A stretch of DNA of 64,000 nt from an uncultured Prevotellaceae bacterium (GCA_900317635.1 ONHN01000005.1:62001-126000), one strand, 5' to 3'. Shown: positions 29,068 through 39,120, counted from the first letter of the stretch. Numbers and translations are program-made. Notes: a model not told the origin generated them from the sequence alone.

Positions 29068-29637
29068 TTATTTTGCACCAGCAGCCTTACCACTCTTGCG
29101 ACGGATTTGTTCGCCCAAGAAGAGGATACCTTTACCCTTATAAGGTTCGGGCTTACGGAACGAGCGGATCTTGGCGCATACCAAGCCCAGCAGCTGCTTG
29201 TCGCAGGACTCAAGGCAAATGTAGGGGTTTTTGTTGCGTTCACTCTTGGTCTCAACCTTCACCTCGGGGGGAAGTTGGAAGAAGATGGGGTGGGTATAAC
29301 CGAGCGCGAACTCCATCAGGTTGCCCTGATTGGAAACGCGATAACCCACACCGACGAGTTCCATTTCTTTCTTGAAACCTTCGCTGACACCGACAACCAT
29401 GTTGTTGACCAGTGCACGATAGAGACCGTGGTAGGCCTGCTTCTGCTTGGCCGATACAGTGTCGTTCTGCTCGTCGATTGTGAAGTTAATATGCCCGTCT
29501 TCAACAGAGACAGTGATGGAGGGATCGACAGTCTGTTTCAGCTCACCCTTCGGACCTTTCACGGTCACTACATTACCCTTCGTATCGACAGTGACACCTG
29601 CAGGGATGTTAATCGGCAATTTTCCTATTCGAGACAT
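29068..29637 (-). CDS. rplF: 50S ribosomal protein uL6
   Basis: The 189-residue two-domain uL6 lies near the sarcin-ricin loop. The ATG at 29637 gives MSRIGKLPINIPAGVTV, the universal uL6 start. An in-frame start 30 bp upstream would add an unconserved decapeptide that nearly reaches rpsH. The C-terminal KPEPYKGKGI block is present. Confidence 0.96.
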   Translation of the reverse strand: MSRIGKLPINIPAGVTVDTKGNVVTVKGPKGELKQTVDPSITVSVEDGHINFTIDEQNDTVSAKQKQAYHGLYRALVNNMVVGVSEGFKKEMELVGVGYRVSNQGNLMEFALGYTHPIFFQLPPEVKVETKSERNKNPYICLESCDKQLLGLVCAKIRSFRKPEPYKGKGILFLGEQIRRKSGKAAGAK

Positions 29638-29651
29638 GTTATTCCTCCTTG

Positions 29652-30044
29652 TTAATATACATAGCAAAGAACCTCGCCGCCAACTTTCTCGGCGGTAGCT
29701 TCCTTGTCTGTCATTACACCTTTGGACGTGGAAACGATAGCGATACCCAGTCCGTTAATAACTCGCGGCATTTCGCGATAGCCAGTATACTTACGCATAC
29801 CAGGGCGAGAGACGCGCTTGAGGCTCTTGATGGCACTGGTGTTTTGCGCGTCGTACTTCAGGGCGATTTTAATAGTGCCCTGCGGACCATCGTCCTCAAA
29901 CTTGTAGTTGAGGATATAGCCCTTTTCGAAGAGGATCTTGGTGATGTCCTTCTTCACATTTGATGCAGGGATTTCCACCACGCGATGTTTTGCCATAATC
30001 GCGTTGCGAACCCGCGTCAAATAATCTGCAATAGGGTCGGTCAT
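29652..30044 (-). CDS. rpsH: 30S ribosomal protein uS8
   Basis: The 130-residue 16S rRNA-binding protein shows [20 protein letters not shown] and the C-terminal [19 protein letters not shown] block. The 132-bp gap from rpsN is longer than most gaps in this operon and contains a short GC-rich stem (around 30127-30160). No gene is seen in that gap. Confidence 0.97.
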   Translation of the reverse strand: MTDPIADYLTRVRNAIMAKHRVVEIPASNVKKDITKILFEKGYILNYKFEDDGPQGTIKIALKYDAQNTSAIKSLKRVSRPGMRKYTGYREMPRVINGLGIAIVSTSKGVMTDKEATAEKVGGEVLCYVY

Positions 30045-30176
30045 TGTGTGTTGTGTGTTTAATTGATCGGGGCTGTCCCGACAATATTAAATAATGTGTG
30101 AATTCTTTCAGACGCATACTGACGGAGCGCATCTCCCTTCCTCGGAAGGAAAGGTGCGCGCCGCCGTCGCCTTCGC

Positions 30177-30479
30177 TTACCAGCTTGCTTTGCGCACGCC
30201 CGGGATAAGGCCTGCAGAGGCCATTTCGCGGAACTGGATACGGGAGAGGCCGAAGAGACGGATGTAGCCTTTCGGACGGCCCGTTATCTTGCAGCGGTTG
30301 TGCAAACGAATGGGGTTAGCGTTGCGGGGGATTTTCTGCAACTTGCGGGCTGCTTCGTAGGCTGCTACGGGATCGTCGCTCTTGTTGACAATCTCTTTCA
30401 GCGCAGCGCGCTTGGCTGCATACTTGGCCACCATCTTGGCACGCTTCACTTCGCGTGCTTTCATTGACTCTTTTGCCAT
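30177..30479 (-). CDS. rpsN: 30S ribosomal protein uS14, zinc-independent form
   Basis: The 100-residue long form lacks the CxxC zinc motifs (only [20 protein letters not shown] near the C-terminus). [20 protein letters not shown] is a typical start. It follows rplE by 9 bp. Together with the one-cysteine bL36 it indicates zinc-sparing ribosomal proteins here. Confidence 0.96.
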   Translation of the reverse strand: MAKESMKAREVKRAKMVAKYAAKRAALKEIVNKSDDPVAAYEAARKLQKIPRNANPIRLHNRCKITGRPKGYIRLFGLSRIQFREMASAGLIPGVRKASW

Positions 30480-30488
30480 AGGTCGCTA

Positions 30489-31043
30489 TCAGTTGTTTTC
30501 TTTCTTGAAAGGCAGGCCAAACTCTTTCAGCAGAGCGAAGCCTTCTTCGTCGGTGGGTGCCGTCGTAACGAACGTGATGTTCATACCCGTCAGGCGCTCC
30601 ACGGTGTCAATGTTAATCTCGGGGAAAATAATCTGCTCCTGAATACCGAGCGTATAGTTGCCACGGCCGTCAAGTTTTGCAGAGATACCCTTAAAGTCGC
30701 GGATACGGGGCAAAGCCACGCGCACGAGGCGCTCCAAGAATTCGTACATGCGTTCGCGGCGCAACGTTACCATAGCGCCAATGGGCATTTTCTTACGAAG
30801 CTTGAACTGGGCCACGTCTTTCTTAGAGACAGTGGAGACGGCTTTCTGACCCGTAATTTGGGACAGCTCGTTCACGGCTACGTCGATAATCTTCTTATCA
30901 GCCGTTGCAATACCTAAGCCTTGGTTGATAACAATCTTCTTGAGGCGGGGGATTTGCATCGCGCTGGTATAGCCGAACTGCTTCTGAAGTGCAGGCGCAA
31001 TACGCTCTGCATACTCTTTTTTAAGACTTGCTGTATTTGCCAT
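30489..31043 (-). CDS. rplE: 50S ribosomal protein uL5
   Basis: The 184-residue 5S rRNA-binding protein has the typical [20 protein letters not shown] and [17 protein letters not shown]. The ATG ending at 31043 overlaps the rplX stop by one base (TGATG), implying translational coupling. The in-frame GTG just upstream is not needed. Confidence 0.96.
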   Translation of the reverse strand: MANTASLKKEYAERIAPALQKQFGYTSAMQIPRLKKIVINQGLGIATADKKIIDVAVNELSQITGQKAVSTVSKKDVAQFKLRKKMPIGAMVTLRRERMYEFLERLVRVALPRIRDFKGISAKLDGRGNYTLGIQEQIIFPEINIDTVERLTGMNITFVTTAPTDEEGFALLKEFGLPFKKENN

Positions 31044-31369
31044 CACTTAATCTCCTGTCCTGATTTTTTGGCGTAGCGCACGAGCTTACCAGCCTCATTG
31101 CGGCGGCGGCCTATGCGGGTGGGCTTACCGGTTTTGGGATCAACGGGGTTGAGGTTTGAGATGTGCACGGGTGCTTCCACCTTGACAAACCCACCCTGCG
31201 GGTTCTTGGCGCTTGGCTTCTGGCTCTTGGTGACGATGTTCACGCCTTCCACCACCGCGCGGTTTTCCTTGACGAGCACGCGGACAACCTTGCCGGTTTT
31301 GCCCTTATCCTCGCCGGCGTTCACGTAAACGGTGTCGCCTTTGCGTATGTGAAACTTCTTATTACTCAT
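31043..31369 (-). CDS. rplX: 50S ribosomal protein uL24
   Basis: The 108-residue assembly-initiating KOW protein shows [20 protein letters not shown] and [20 protein letters not shown]. It lies between rplN (25 bp) and rplE (1-bp overlap). Confidence 0.96.
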   Translation of the reverse strand: MSNKKFHIRKGDTVYVNAGEDKGKTGKVVRVLVKENRAVVEGVNIVTKSQKPSAKNPQGGFVKVEAPVHISNLNPVDPKTGKPTRIGRRRNEAGKLVRYAKKSGQEIK

Positions 31370-31394
31370 ATTTTCTCTGTCGGTTGCTATGAGG

Positions 31395-31760
31395 TTAGAG
31401 TACTTCGGGTGCGAGCGACACCACTTTCATATTGACAGCACGCAGTTCGCGAGCCACGGGGCCGAAGATACGGCTACCGCGCAGTTCGCCAGCATTGTTC
31501 AACAGCACGCAAGCGTTGTCGTCGAAGCGGATGTAGGAACCATCGGGACGACGAATTTCTTTCTTGGTGCGAACAATCAGTGCGCGCGACACAGCGCCTT
31601 TTTTCAGGTCGCTTTGGGGCACGATATTGTGGCAGGCTACAACGATGACATCGCCTACGCTGGCGTAGCGACGGCGCGTACCGCCAAGCACACGGATGCA
31701 CGTTGCTTCACGAGCACCGCTGTTATCGGCCACGACGAGTTTTGTTTCAGTCTGTATCAT
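31395..31760 (-). CDS. rplN: 50S ribosomal protein uL14
   Basis: The 121-residue intersubunit-bridge protein has [20 protein letters not shown] and the C-terminal FGPVARELR block. It follows rpsQ by 4 bp. Confidence 0.97.
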   Translation of the reverse strand: MIQTETKLVVADNSGAREATCIRVLGGTRRRYASVGDVIVVACHNIVPQSDLKKGAVSRALIVRTKKEIRRPDGSYIRFDDNACVLLNNAGELRGSRIFGPVARELRAVNMKVVSLAPEVL

Positions 31761-31764
31761 AGAA

Positions 31765-32022
31765 TTACTTAGCTCTTTCTACTACTTTAACTACTCTCCA
31801 GCGCTTCAGCTTACTCAGCGGGCGCGTTTCCATAATGAGTACGGTATCGCCCACGTGGCAGTCATCCTGCTCGTCGTGTGCGTAGAATTTCTTCGTCTTA
31901 GAAACGAATTTACCGTAGATGGGGTGTTTCTCCTTGAACTTGGAGGCAACAACAATGGTCTTGTTCATTTTGCTGCTAACGACAACACCCTGGCGTGTCT
32001 TACGTAAGTTTCTTTCTTCCAT
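31765..32022 (-). CDS. rpsQ: 30S ribosomal protein uS17
   Basis: The 85-residue OB-fold protein starts [20 protein letters not shown], the family-typical start. An in-frame ATG at 32034 overlaps the rpmC stop (ATGA) and would add MIAQ. Either start is possible, but homology favours 32022. The block YHP-like [10 protein letters not shown] is present. Confidence 0.94.
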   Translation of the reverse strand: MEERNLRKTRQGVVVSSKMNKTIVVASKFKEKHPIYGKFVSKTKKFYAHDEQDDCHVGDTVLIMETRPLSKLKRWRVVKVVERAK

Positions 32023-32030
32023 CTGGGCAA

Positions 32031-32228
32031 TCATTTATTGTTGCGTTGGATTTCGTGGATAACCGTTTTGAGGCGGGCTATCGTGCGACGCGACTCTCGA
32101 AGCAGGTTCGGGTTCTCAAGGGGCGAGACGCTATGATTAAGACGCATCTGCTGGTAGTTCTCCACTTCGGCCTCTAAGCGCTCTTGCAACTCGTTGGCGG
32201 GGATGTTACGAATTTCTGCAATTTTCAT
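32031..32228 (-). CDS. rpmC: 50S ribosomal protein uL29
   Basis: The 65-residue two-helix protein near the exit tunnel starts with the ATG at 32228 ([20 protein letters not shown]). The longer reading frame would need TTG. The last base overlap with an upstream ATG of rpsQ suggests coupling. It follows rplP by 2 bp. Confidence 0.94.
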   Translation of the reverse strand: MKIAEIRNIPANELQERLEAEVENYQQMRLNHSVSPLENPNLLRESRRTIARLKTVIHEIQRNNK

Positions 32229-32230
32229 AA

Positions 32231-32656
32231 TCAAGCGTTTTTGTCGTAGTCGTGACGCACTACGAATTTCGTCGTTACTGGTAGTTTCTGTGCAGCAAGG
32301 CGCAAAGCTTCTTTTGCTACTTCGAAGGGCACGCCTTCAATCTCAAAGATGATGCGGCCGGGCGTGATGGGGAAGACGTAACCCACGGGGTCACCCTTAC
32401 CCTTACCCATACGTACGTCGGCAGGCTTCTTCGTGATAGGCTTGTCGGGGAAGATGCGAATCCAGCTTTGTCCCTCACGCTGCATATAGCGGGTCATGGC
32501 TACACGGGCGGCCTCAATCTGGCGACCAGTGAGCCAGTGCGTGTCAAGGCTCTTGATACCAAAGCTGCCAAAGGCAAGCTGGTTGCCGCGCTGCGCGTTA
32601 CCTTTGCAGCGGCCTTTTTGTGGGCGGCGGTATTTGGTTCTTTTCGGTTGTAACAT
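32231..32656 (-). CDS. rplP: 50S ribosomal protein uL16
   Basis: The 141-residue A-site finger protein starts [20 protein letters not shown] and carries [19 protein letters not shown] and [18 protein letters not shown]. It lies between rpsC (20 bp) and rpmC. Confidence 0.97.
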   Translation of the reverse strand: MLQPKRTKYRRPQKGRCKGNAQRGNQLAFGSFGIKSLDTHWLTGRQIEAARVAMTRYMQREGQSWIRIFPDKPITKKPADVRMGKGKGDPVGYVFPITPGRIIFEIEGVPFEVAKEALRLAAQKLPVTTKFVVRHDYDKNA

Positions 32657-32676
32657 AGCTGTGTGTCTTTTAGTGT

Positions 32677-33417
32677 TTAGCGGTTGTTGTTACGACCACC
32701 GCGTCCGCGACCACCGCGTCCGCGACGTCCGTCGCCGAAGTCGCGACGAGGGCCGTCCTTTTCAGGGGTGAAGTTAGGAGCCAGGTCGCGCTTGCCATAC
32801 ACTTCGCCACGGCAAATCCATACCTTGATGCCTATCAAGCCGACTTTCGTCAGGGCCTCGGCGCGGGCATAGTCGATATCTGCACGGAACGTGTGAAGCG
32901 GCGTACGGCCTTCCTTGAACATCTCGCTGCGGGCAATTTCTGCACCATTGAGACGACCGCTCAGCTGAATCTTGACGCCTTCGGCGCCAACGCGCATGGC
33001 GTTTTGGATAGCCATCTTCACTGCACGACGATAGGCGATCTTACCCTCAATCTGGCGAGCGACGCTGTTGGCCACAATAGTAGCGTCAAGATCGGGGCGT
33101 TTCACCTCAAAAATGTTTATCTGCACGTCCTTGTCGGTCACTTTCTTCAACTCTTCTTTGAGTTTGTCGACCTCCTGGCCGCCCTTGCCGATGATGATGC
33201 CCGGGCGAGCGGTGCAGACCGTAATGGTCACGAGTTTGGGGGTACGCTCTATCACGATGCGCGAAACGCTGGCCTTGGCCAAACGGGCGTTGAGATAGGT
33301 GCGGATCTTGCTATCTTCGAGGATGTTCTCGCCGTAGCTCTTACCGCCGTACCAATTGGAGTCCCAGCCACGGATAATACCGAGGCGGTTGCTTATCGGA
33401 TTTACTTTCTGTCCCAT
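32677..33417 (-). CDS. rpsC: 30S ribosomal protein uS3
   Basis: The 246-residue mRNA-entry protein has an N-terminal KH domain ([19 protein letters not shown]) and the C-terminal domain ([18 protein letters not shown]). The tail is Arg/Gly-rich (about 228-246), a Bacteroidota-style extension. The GC-rich repeat in the DNA at 32690-32740 encodes this tail and is not a separate repeat. Confidence 0.97.
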   Translation of the reverse strand: MGQKVNPISNRLGIIRGWDSNWYGGKSYGENILEDSKIRTYLNARLAKASVSRIVIERTPKLVTITVCTARPGIIIGKGGQEVDKLKEELKKVTDKDVQINIFEVKRPDLDATIVANSVARQIEGKIAYRRAVKMAIQNAMRVGAEGVKIQLSGRLNGAEIARSEMFKEGRTPLHTFRADIDYARAEALTKVGLIGIKVWICRGEVYGKRDLAPNFTPEKDGPRRDFGDGRRGRGGRGRGGRNNNR

Positions 33418-33422
33418 ACTGC

Positions 33423-33824
33423 TTAAGCGTTTTCTTCTTTAGTTCCAACGAAAATTGTAACGTGGTTAGAGCGCTTGCGGATGCGATAGCCACGGCCTTG
33501 GGGGGCGGGGCGCATACGCTTCAGCGTAGCACCTTCGTCAACGAAGATACGTGTTACGAAGAGCTCTCCGTCCTCGGCCTTGCGGTCATTCTTCTGCTCC
33601 CAGTTGTTGATAGCGGAGCGCAACAGCTTCTCTACTTCAACGCTGGCTTGCTTCTTGCTAAAACGCAGGGTTCCGAGGGCGCGATTTACCTCCATGCCGC
33701 GAACGAGGTCTACCACGTAGCGCATTTTGCGGGGGGAGGAGGGACAGTTACGCAACGTGGCGTAATACTGATGTTGGCGGGCTTCTTTTCTTGCTTCAGC
33801 CGCTTTTCTTTTTCTTGCTCCCAT
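33423..33824 (-). CDS. rplV: 50S ribosomal protein uL22
   Basis: The 133-residue exit-tunnel protein shows [20 protein letters not shown] in the core and the loop region [20 protein letters not shown] that lines the tunnel. The basic N-terminus [17 protein letters not shown] is usual in this phylum. Confidence 0.97.
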   Translation of the reverse strand: MGARKRKAAEARKEARQHQYYATLRNCPSSPRKMRYVVDLVRGMEVNRALGTLRFSKKQASVEVEKLLRSAINNWEQKNDRKAEDGELFVTRIFVDEGATLKRMRPAPQGRGYRIRKRSNHVTIFVGTKEENA

Positions 33825-33873
33825 TTATTCTTACTTTATTGTTTTCTGTAGTTGACTGATCGCCTGTCGTTGA

Positions 33874-34140
33874 CTATTTCTTGTTACCGGCGTGGCCGCC
33901 AAACTTGCGCGTGGGAGCAAACTCCCCGAGCTTATGGCCTACCATGTTTTCCGTAACATAGACAGGGATAAACTTATTTCCGTTGTGCACGGCAATGGTG
34001 TGGCCCACGAAGTCGGGGCTAATCATTGAGGCGCGTGCCCAAGTCTTCACGACGTTCTTCTTGCCGCTCTCGTTCATGGCGAGGATTTTCTTCTCGAGGG
34101 AGACGGCGATGTACGGACCTTTTTTCAGTGAACGGCTCAT
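33874..34140 (-). CDS. rpsS: 30S ribosomal protein uS19
   Basis: The 88-residue head protein has [39 protein letters not shown] and the [15 protein letters not shown] tail. It follows rplB by 6 bp. Confidence 0.97.
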   Translation of the reverse strand: MSRSLKKGPYIAVSLEKKILAMNESGKKNVVKTWARASMISPDFVGHTIAVHNGNKFIPVYVTENMVGHKLGEFAPTRKFGGHAGNKK

Positions 34141-34146
34141 GCTACT

Positions 34147-34971
34147 TTACTTTTTACGACGTTCGATGATGTACTTGTTGGACTGTTTCTTCGGAGCGCG
34201 GGTCTTAAGACCTTTAGCGTAGAGGCCCGTGCGGCTGCGCGGGTGTCCACCGCTCTGACGACCTTCACCACCGCCCATCGGGTGGTCGTGCGGGTTCATT
34301 ACAACACCACGGTTGTGGGGACGACGGCCGAGCCAGCGGCTACGACCGGCCTTACCGGAGCTTTCGAGGGCGTGGTCGCTGTTGCCCACGCTGCCTACCG
34401 TTGCCTTACAAGCGCTGAGAATCTTGCGCGTTTCGCCGCTGGGCAGCTTAATCACGCAGTAGTCGCCTTCGCGGCTCGTCAGCTGAGCAAAGTTACCAGC
34501 ACTGCGAACGAGCAAGGCACCCTGGCCAGGACGAAGCTCAATGTTGTGAATCACGGTACCAACGGGAATGTTCTTCAAAGGAAGAGCATTGCCGACTTCA
34601 GGGGCTGCCTCGGCGCCGCTCATGAGCTTGTCGCCTACTTTCAGTCCGTTGGGAGCGATAATATAACGCTTTTCACCGTCAGCGTAGAAGAGCAGGGCGA
34701 TACGGGCCGAACGATTCGGGTCGTACTCGATGGTCTTCACGGTGGCGGGCACACCGTCCTTCTCTCTGCGGAAGTCGATGAAGCGGTACTTACGGCGATG
34801 TCCGCCGCCACGGTAGCGGACAGTCATTTTACCTGTCGTGTTTCTACCGCCGCTGCTTCGCTTACCGAAGGTGAGGGTCTTTTCTGGTACGGATGCAGTA
34901 ATCTCTTCGAACGTACCAATAATCTTGTGTCTCTGCCCAGGTGTGGTGGGCTTAAATTTACGTACTGCCAT
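34147..34971 (-). CDS. rplB: 50S ribosomal protein uL2
   Basis: The 274-residue peptidyl-transferase-centre protein shows [20 protein letters not shown], an OB and SH3-like core, and the C-terminal [20 protein letters not shown] with its conserved His. It lies 8 bp after rplW. Confidence 0.98.
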   Translation of the reverse strand: MAVRKFKPTTPGQRHKIIGTFEEITASVPEKTLTFGKRSSGGRNTTGKMTVRYRGGGHRRKYRFIDFRREKDGVPATVKTIEYDPNRSARIALLFYADGEKRYIIAPNGLKVGDKLMSGAEAAPEVGNALPLKNIPVGTVIHNIELRPGQGALLVRSAGNFAQLTSREGDYCVIKLPSGETRKILSACKATVGSVGNSDHALESSGKAGRSRWLGRRPHNRGVVMNPHDHPMGGGEGRQSGGHPRSRTGLYAKGLKTRAPKKQSNKYIIERRKK

Positions 34972-34979
34972 TTCTTATC

Positions 34980-35270
34980 TTAGATATTGCTATAGAAGTC
35001 GATGGTCTCGCCCTCTTTCAGGGTGACGATGGCTTTCTTGAAACGGTTCGTGCGTCCTTTAATCAGGCCGCTGCGTGTGAAGCGGCTCTTGTTCTTACCA
35101 GCATAGACCATGGTGCTAATGCCAGTGACGCTTACGTTGTAACGGGCTTCGATTTCAGCCTTAATCTGGAGGCGATTGGCTTCAGGACGGCAGATAAAGC
35201 CGTACTTGCCTTCTTTCTCCGTGATGCGCGTCATCTTCTCGGTGACGATGGGTTTGATAATGTATGCCAT
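34980..35270 (-). CDS. rplW: 50S ribosomal protein uL23
   Basis: The 96-residue exit-port protein docks SRP and trigger factor. It shows IIKPIVTEKMTRITEKEGKY and ALTKAEI-like RLQIKAEIEARYNVSVTGIS. It follows rplD by 36 bp. Confidence 0.97.
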   Translation of the reverse strand: MAYIIKPIVTEKMTRITEKEGKYGFICRPEANRLQIKAEIEARYNVSVTGISTMVYAGKNKSRFTRSGLIKGRTNRFKKAIVTLKEGETIDFYSNI

Positions 35271-35306
35271 AACTTGTCTTTTTCTTTTTTACTGCTGAGT
35301 GATTTC

Positions 35307-35936
35307 TTACTTGGCCAGTATGGCATCAATACCCGCAAGGGCTTTCTCGGTGATAACGAGCACGCCAGCATCCAGCACGCCATAGGTGTGGAGGTTGCGG
35401 GCGCTCATCGTGCGAACGCGGGGCAGGTTGCGCGCGGAGAGATAAACGTTCTCGCTGAGCTCTTCCATCAGGAAGAGGGGCTTCTTGCCTTCTACGCCGA
35501 GAGCCTTCAACACTTCGATGAAGTTCTTCGTGCGAGGGGCGTCGAACGTGAAGTCTTCCACAACGACAATAGCATTCTCCTGTGCCTTATAGCTCAGCGC
35601 ACTGCGACGAGCCAACTGGGTCACCTTCTTGTTCAGCTTGATGCCGTAATCGCGGGGCTTCGGGCCGAACACGCGGGCACCGCCACGAAGCAACGGGCTG
35701 TTGATATCACCGCGACGGGCGCCGCCGCCGCCTTTCTGACGACCGAGCTTACGCGTCGAACCGCTCAGTTCGCTGCGCTCTTTGGTCTTGGCATTTCCGT
35801 GACGCTGAGCGGCCAAATATCGTTTCACGTCGAGGTAGATGACGTGGTCGTTGGGCGTAATGCCAAACACGCTGTCATTGAGCGTGACCTTGCGGCCAGT
35901 TTCCTGACCCTTGATGTTTAATACGCTTACTTCCAT
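35307..35936 (-). CDS. rplD: 50S ribosomal protein uL4
   Basis: The 209-residue uL4 has a tunnel-reaching loop (about 45-95; [35 protein letters not shown]) and a globular Rossmann-like body. In other bacteria uL4 regulates the S10 operon through the leader. The leader before rplC here is about 170 nt, so such control is possible but not shown. Confidence 0.97.
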   Translation of the reverse strand: MEVSVLNIKGQETGRKVTLNDSVFGITPNDHVIYLDVKRYLAAQRHGNAKTKERSELSGSTRKLGRQKGGGGARRGDINSPLLRGGARVFGPKPRDYGIKLNKKVTQLARRSALSYKAQENAIVVVEDFTFDAPRTKNFIEVLKALGVEGKKPLFLMEELSENVYLSARNLPRVRTMSARNLHTYGVLDAGVLVITEKALAGIDAILAK

Positions 35937-35939
35937 GAC

Positions 35940-36560
35940 TTACTTCTCCACTATTACGATTGAACCATTGCATCCGGGAACGCTGCCTTTGAGCAAGAGC
36001 AGGTTGTGCTCGGGGATAACCTTTAAGACTCTCAGATTTTGGGTCGTCACGCGCTTGTTGCCCATCTGGCCGCCCATGCGGAGGCCCTTGAAGACCTTGG
36101 CGGGATAGGAGCACGCACCAATGGAGCCCGGCTTGCGCAAGCGGTCGTCCTGACCGTGTGTCACCTGGCCCACGCCGCCGAAGCCATGACGCTTCACGAC
36201 GCCCTGGAAGCCGCGACCCTTGCTCGTGCCGGCTACGTCTACGAAGCTGACGCCTTCAAAAACGTCGGCTACCGTCAGCGTGTCACCGAGGTTTAACTCA
36301 CGGTCGAAGCCGCTGAACTCGGCCAAATGCTTCTTAGGCGTCGTTCCAGCTTTCTTAAAATGACCCATCAGCGGAGCGGAGGTGCGCTTCTCTTTTGCTT
36401 CTTCGAAGCCTATCTGGACAGCTTCATAGCCGTCCTTCTCTACGCTCTTGATCTGAGTTACCACGCAAGGACCTACTTCGATTACTGTGCACGGCACGTT
36501 TTTGCCGTCGGCACCGAAAACGGAAGTCATTCCGATTTTCTTTCCTAATAATCCTGGCAT
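35940..36560 (-). CDS. rplC: 50S ribosomal protein uL3
   Basis: The 206-residue uL3 starts [20 protein letters not shown] and has [16 protein letters not shown] and [20 protein letters not shown]. It is the first gene of this operon copy. rpsJ, which precedes rplC in most bacteria, is absent, and a promoter lies about 180 bp upstream instead. Confidence 0.98.
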   Translation of the reverse strand: MPGLLGKKIGMTSVFGADGKNVPCTVIEVGPCVVTQIKSVEKDGYEAVQIGFEEAKEKRTSAPLMGHFKKAGTTPKKHLAEFSGFDRELNLGDTLTVADVFEGVSFVDVAGTSKGRGFQGVVKRHGFGGVGQVTHGQDDRLRKPGSIGACSYPAKVFKGLRMGGQMGNKRVTTQNLRVLKVIPEHNLLLLKGSVPGCNGSIVIVEK

Positions 36561-36677
36561 TTCAGTGTTACTTGTTTATAAATGTTGTGTATGTGTTTTC
36601 TTTCGGCCGCGTAGCCCGCACAGCCATCAAAGGGAGCTTGGCGGGGCACGGCGTTGCATTGTTTTCGCAACCATAAC

Positions 36678-36694
36678 GCACTCGGAATGAGTGC
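36678..36694 (-). promoter_or_regulatory. short hairpin in the rplC leader
   Basis: The arms GCACTC and GAGTGC flank a 5-nt loop in the roughly 170-nt leader between the promoter and rplC. It could be part of an autogenous control structure, but no family match is visible. Confidence 0.35.
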
Positions 36695-36737
36695 TAAAAG
36701 TAAAGCAGGTACCTGTCGTTTCCTACTTTTGCGGGTG

Positions 36738-36769
36738 CAAAATTACAACATTATTCTTTAACAGCCAAA
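36738..36769 (-). promoter_or_regulatory. promoter of the rplC-rplQ ribosomal operon
   Basis: The -33 element TTTG (36766-36769) is followed by 20 nt and the -7 element TAATTTTG (36738-36745) on the minus strand, then GCACC as in the tRNA operon promoter. Transcription would start near 36731. This is a close match to the phylum consensus. Confidence 0.8.
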
Positions 36770-36844
36770 CGTTTCGGCTTTTTTTCTCAATATTTTACGA
36801 AAAAAGATGCTTCTTCATGAGCCGCAAAGCGTTTCCCGTCTATA

Positions 36845-36889
36845 ACCAACGAACTGAACACCATGGGCTGGGGTGTTCAGTTCGTTGGT
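36845..36889. terminator. 18-bp stem hairpin between wbpM-like gene and S10 operon
   Basis: Perfect 18-bp arms (36845-36862 and 36872-36889) enclose a 9-nt loop. No T-run is seen on either side. It lies in the 609-bp gene-free stretch 36561-37169, which also holds the S10 promoter and leader and array 2. It is probably the end of the polysaccharide transcript. Confidence 0.5.
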
Positions 36890-37008
36890 GCTCAGAGGTC
36901 GTGCTTGCTGAGCGGAGAACTATTTTGAAGCTATGGGCGTGTGCTACGGGGGCTTATCGCGCTTTTTGGTGGCTCTATCGTGATTGACAAGCTACTTTTT
37001 CGGAAAGT

Positions 37009-37096
37009 GTTCATGCGGGGATGGAATCGTTTCCATGCGGGCGTGGAAAAAATTCCATGCGGGCGTGGAAAGAATTCCATCCCCGCATGGAATGTG
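37009..37096. repeat. intergenic array 2: four units, exact 22-bp period, last unit inverted
   Basis: The cores start at 37011, 37033, 37055 and 37077, exactly 22 bp apart. The two middle cores read CCATGCGGGCGTGG. The first reads TCATGCGGGGATGG. The last, CCATCCCCGCATGG, is the inverse of the first type. It lies 74 bp after the wbpM-like stop and about 240 bp before the S10 promoter. Confidence 0.88.
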
Positions 37097-37169
37097 GTGT
37101 CTGCGCGCTAAAAACGTTTCCTAAGCACAAGGAGAGGCTACGAGGAGCCTTGCCGCAACTGATAGAGGC

Positions 37170-39101
37170 TTACTTGTCGAGCACTTCGTACTTTGAGTTG
37201 TTGCTCTTGTACTCTGGCACCATGTGCTTCATTTGGCGCACAATGGCCATGTCGTCGTTTTGCGCCACGGCGTCGTAGAGTTTTTTCAGTTCCTCGCACA
37301 CGTTGTCGTAGGCTGCCTCGCGCACGGCGGCTATTTTTATCTTTTCGTGGAACGAGGGTTTGTCTGCCTCGCCCGTGCCCAATACCTCTTCATAGAGTTT
37401 CTCGCCTTCGCGCAGGCCTGTGTACTTAATCTTTACGCCTTGCGCCCCGCTTAGGCTTATCATCAACTTGGCAAGCTCTGCAATCTTCACAGGTGCGCCC
37501 ATATCGAAGACGAAGATTTCGCCGCCCTGTCCCTTGGTACCTGCTTCAAGCACGAGTTTGCATGCTTCGGGAATGAGCATGAAGTAGCGCGTGATGTCGG
37601 GGTGGGTGACGGTGACGGGGCCGCCCGCTTCAATTTGTTTGCGGAAGAGCGGAATGACGCTGCCGTTGGAGCCCAGCACGTTGCCGAAGCGCGTGGTGAC
37701 GAATTGCGTGATGCCCTTCACCTCGCCCGCCTTGATGGCGCGGTCGAGGCTTTGGACGTAGATTTCGCACAGACGTTTGGAGCATCCCATGACGTTCGTG
37801 GGATTGACGGCTTTGTCGGTAGATACCATGACGAATTTCTTCGTGCCGTACTTCACGGCGAGGTCGGCCAAGATTTGCGTGCCCCGCACGTTGTTGAGCA
37901 CGCTCTCGGCCGGATTGTCTTCCATCATCGGCACGTGCTTGTAGGCAGCGGCATGGAAGACGTAGTCGGGACGATACTCTTTGAATATTTCCTCCATGCG
38001 CCCGGGGCGGCAGATGCCCGTCACTATCGTTTTTGCCTCTATCTTCGGGAATTTCTCGGCCATCATGAGTCGAACGTCGTGCTGCGGGGTTTCGGCTTGG
38101 TCGACAAGCACCATACGTGCCGGATTGAAAGCTGCGACTTGCCTGACGATTTCGCTGCCGATGCTGCCCGCCGAGCCTGTTATCAGCACGCACCGACCCG
38201 TCAGCTCGGCTGCAACGGCGTTCAAATCCACCTCTATTGTGTCGCGCTGCAGGAGGTCTTCGATTTCTACCTTCTTGAGCTGCATGGTCTGCATGGCGTC
38301 CTCCGAGTACTCGGTCAGAGGCGAGGAGAAGTATATCTTGATACCGGCGTCTAAGAGTTTATTGCGCAGTGTGGTATGGTGCAGAAAGTTTTTCTTTTTA
38401 AGCGATGAGATGAGGAACGCCTCGATGTCCATCTTCTGCATGAGTTCCACGAGGTTGTCGTCGGCAAAAAAGACCTTCTTCCCCAGCAGGACGTCGCCTT
38501 TGCGTAGTTCGCCGGGCTGTGCCACGAAGCCCATCAGTTCGAAGCGGGCGGGTTTCTCGGCACGAATGGTCTTTGCCACGGCCAGTCCGCCTTCCTTCAC
38601 GCCATAAATAAAGGCTTTTTGCGCGCGCTCTACGCCGTAGAACGAGTCGAAGACGGCCTTGACGAGCATGCGCATGAGCCACATCAGCAACATGGCGACG
38701 AACGAAGCGAAGAAGATGTCGCGCGTGCGCACGTTTTCCATCATATTGTCTTCAACAAAAGCGAAGTAGTGGCCGATATACACCAGCACGCTGCTGACGA
38801 GCATGGCCGCTGCAACGCGCAGGAGATCGACGAAGGTGGTATAGCGCAAGATGCCTGCATACGTGCGAAATAGGCGGAACCCTATGAGGTACGCCAGCAA
38901 GACAACAACGACTTTTAACGAGTATCGGCCCAATACGTCTAAGAGTACGCTGCCTGGTTCGTGGATAAGTCCGGGGCGCAATACCATAAAGACGGCCATG
39001 TACGTCAGAAAGATAATAGCACAGTCAAGCAAGATGATAATCCAGTAAGGCAGTGCCTCTTTCTTAAAATACCAGTTCGTTAGTTTCTGAAAGAAAGACA
39101 T
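37170..39101 (-). CDS. wbpM: WbpM-like membrane UDP-GlcNAc 4,6-dehydratase
   Basis: The 643-residue enzyme converts UDP-GlcNAc to UDP-4-keto-6-deoxy-GlcNAc, the precursor of D-QuiNAc and D-FucNAc. Four membrane helices lie in about 1-150 and a CoA-binding-like domain at about 160-290. The extended SDR domain has GSAGSIGSE (309-317) and STDKAVNPTNVMGCSKR (427-443), with the Met in place of Tyr (M438, K442), as in the WbpM family. It is the last gene of the cluster, 19 bp after the initiating transferase. Confidence 0.88.
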   Translation of the reverse strand: MSFFQKLTNWYFKKEALPYWIIILLDCAIIFLTYMAVFMVLRPGLIHEPGSVLLDVLGRYSLKVVVVLLAYLIGFRLFRTYAGILRYTTFVDLLRVAAAMLVSSVLVYIGHYFAFVEDNMMENVRTRDIFFASFVAMLLMWLMRMLVKAVFDSFYGVERAQKAFIYGVKEGGLAVAKTIRAEKPARFELMGFVAQPGELRKGDVLLGKKVFFADDNLVELMQKMDIEAFLISSLKKKNFLHHTTLRNKLLDAGIKIYFSSPLTEYSEDAMQTMQLKKVEIEDLLQRDTIEVDLNAVAAELTGRCVLITGSAGSIGSEIVRQVAAFNPARMVLVDQAETPQHDVRLMMAEKFPKIEAKTIVTGICRPGRMEEIFKEYRPDYVFHAAAYKHVPMMEDNPAESVLNNVRGTQILADLAVKYGTKKFVMVSTDKAVNPTNVMGCSKRLCEIYVQSLDRAIKAGEVKGITQFVTTRFGNVLGSNGSVIPLFRKQIEAGGPVTVTHPDITRYFMLIPEACKLVLEAGTKGQGGEIFVFDMGAPVKIAELAKLMISLSGAQGVKIKYTGLREGEKLYEEVLGTGEADKPSFHEKIKIAAVREAAYDNVCEELKKLYDAVAQNDDMAIVRQMKHMVPEYKSNNSKYEVLDK

Positions 39102-39120
39102 AGGTTGATATTTGGGAATT

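Noticed and set aside
32684..32872. GC-rich tandem repeat at the start of this stretch
   Set aside because: It is the coding sequence of the Arg/Gly-rich uS3 tail.
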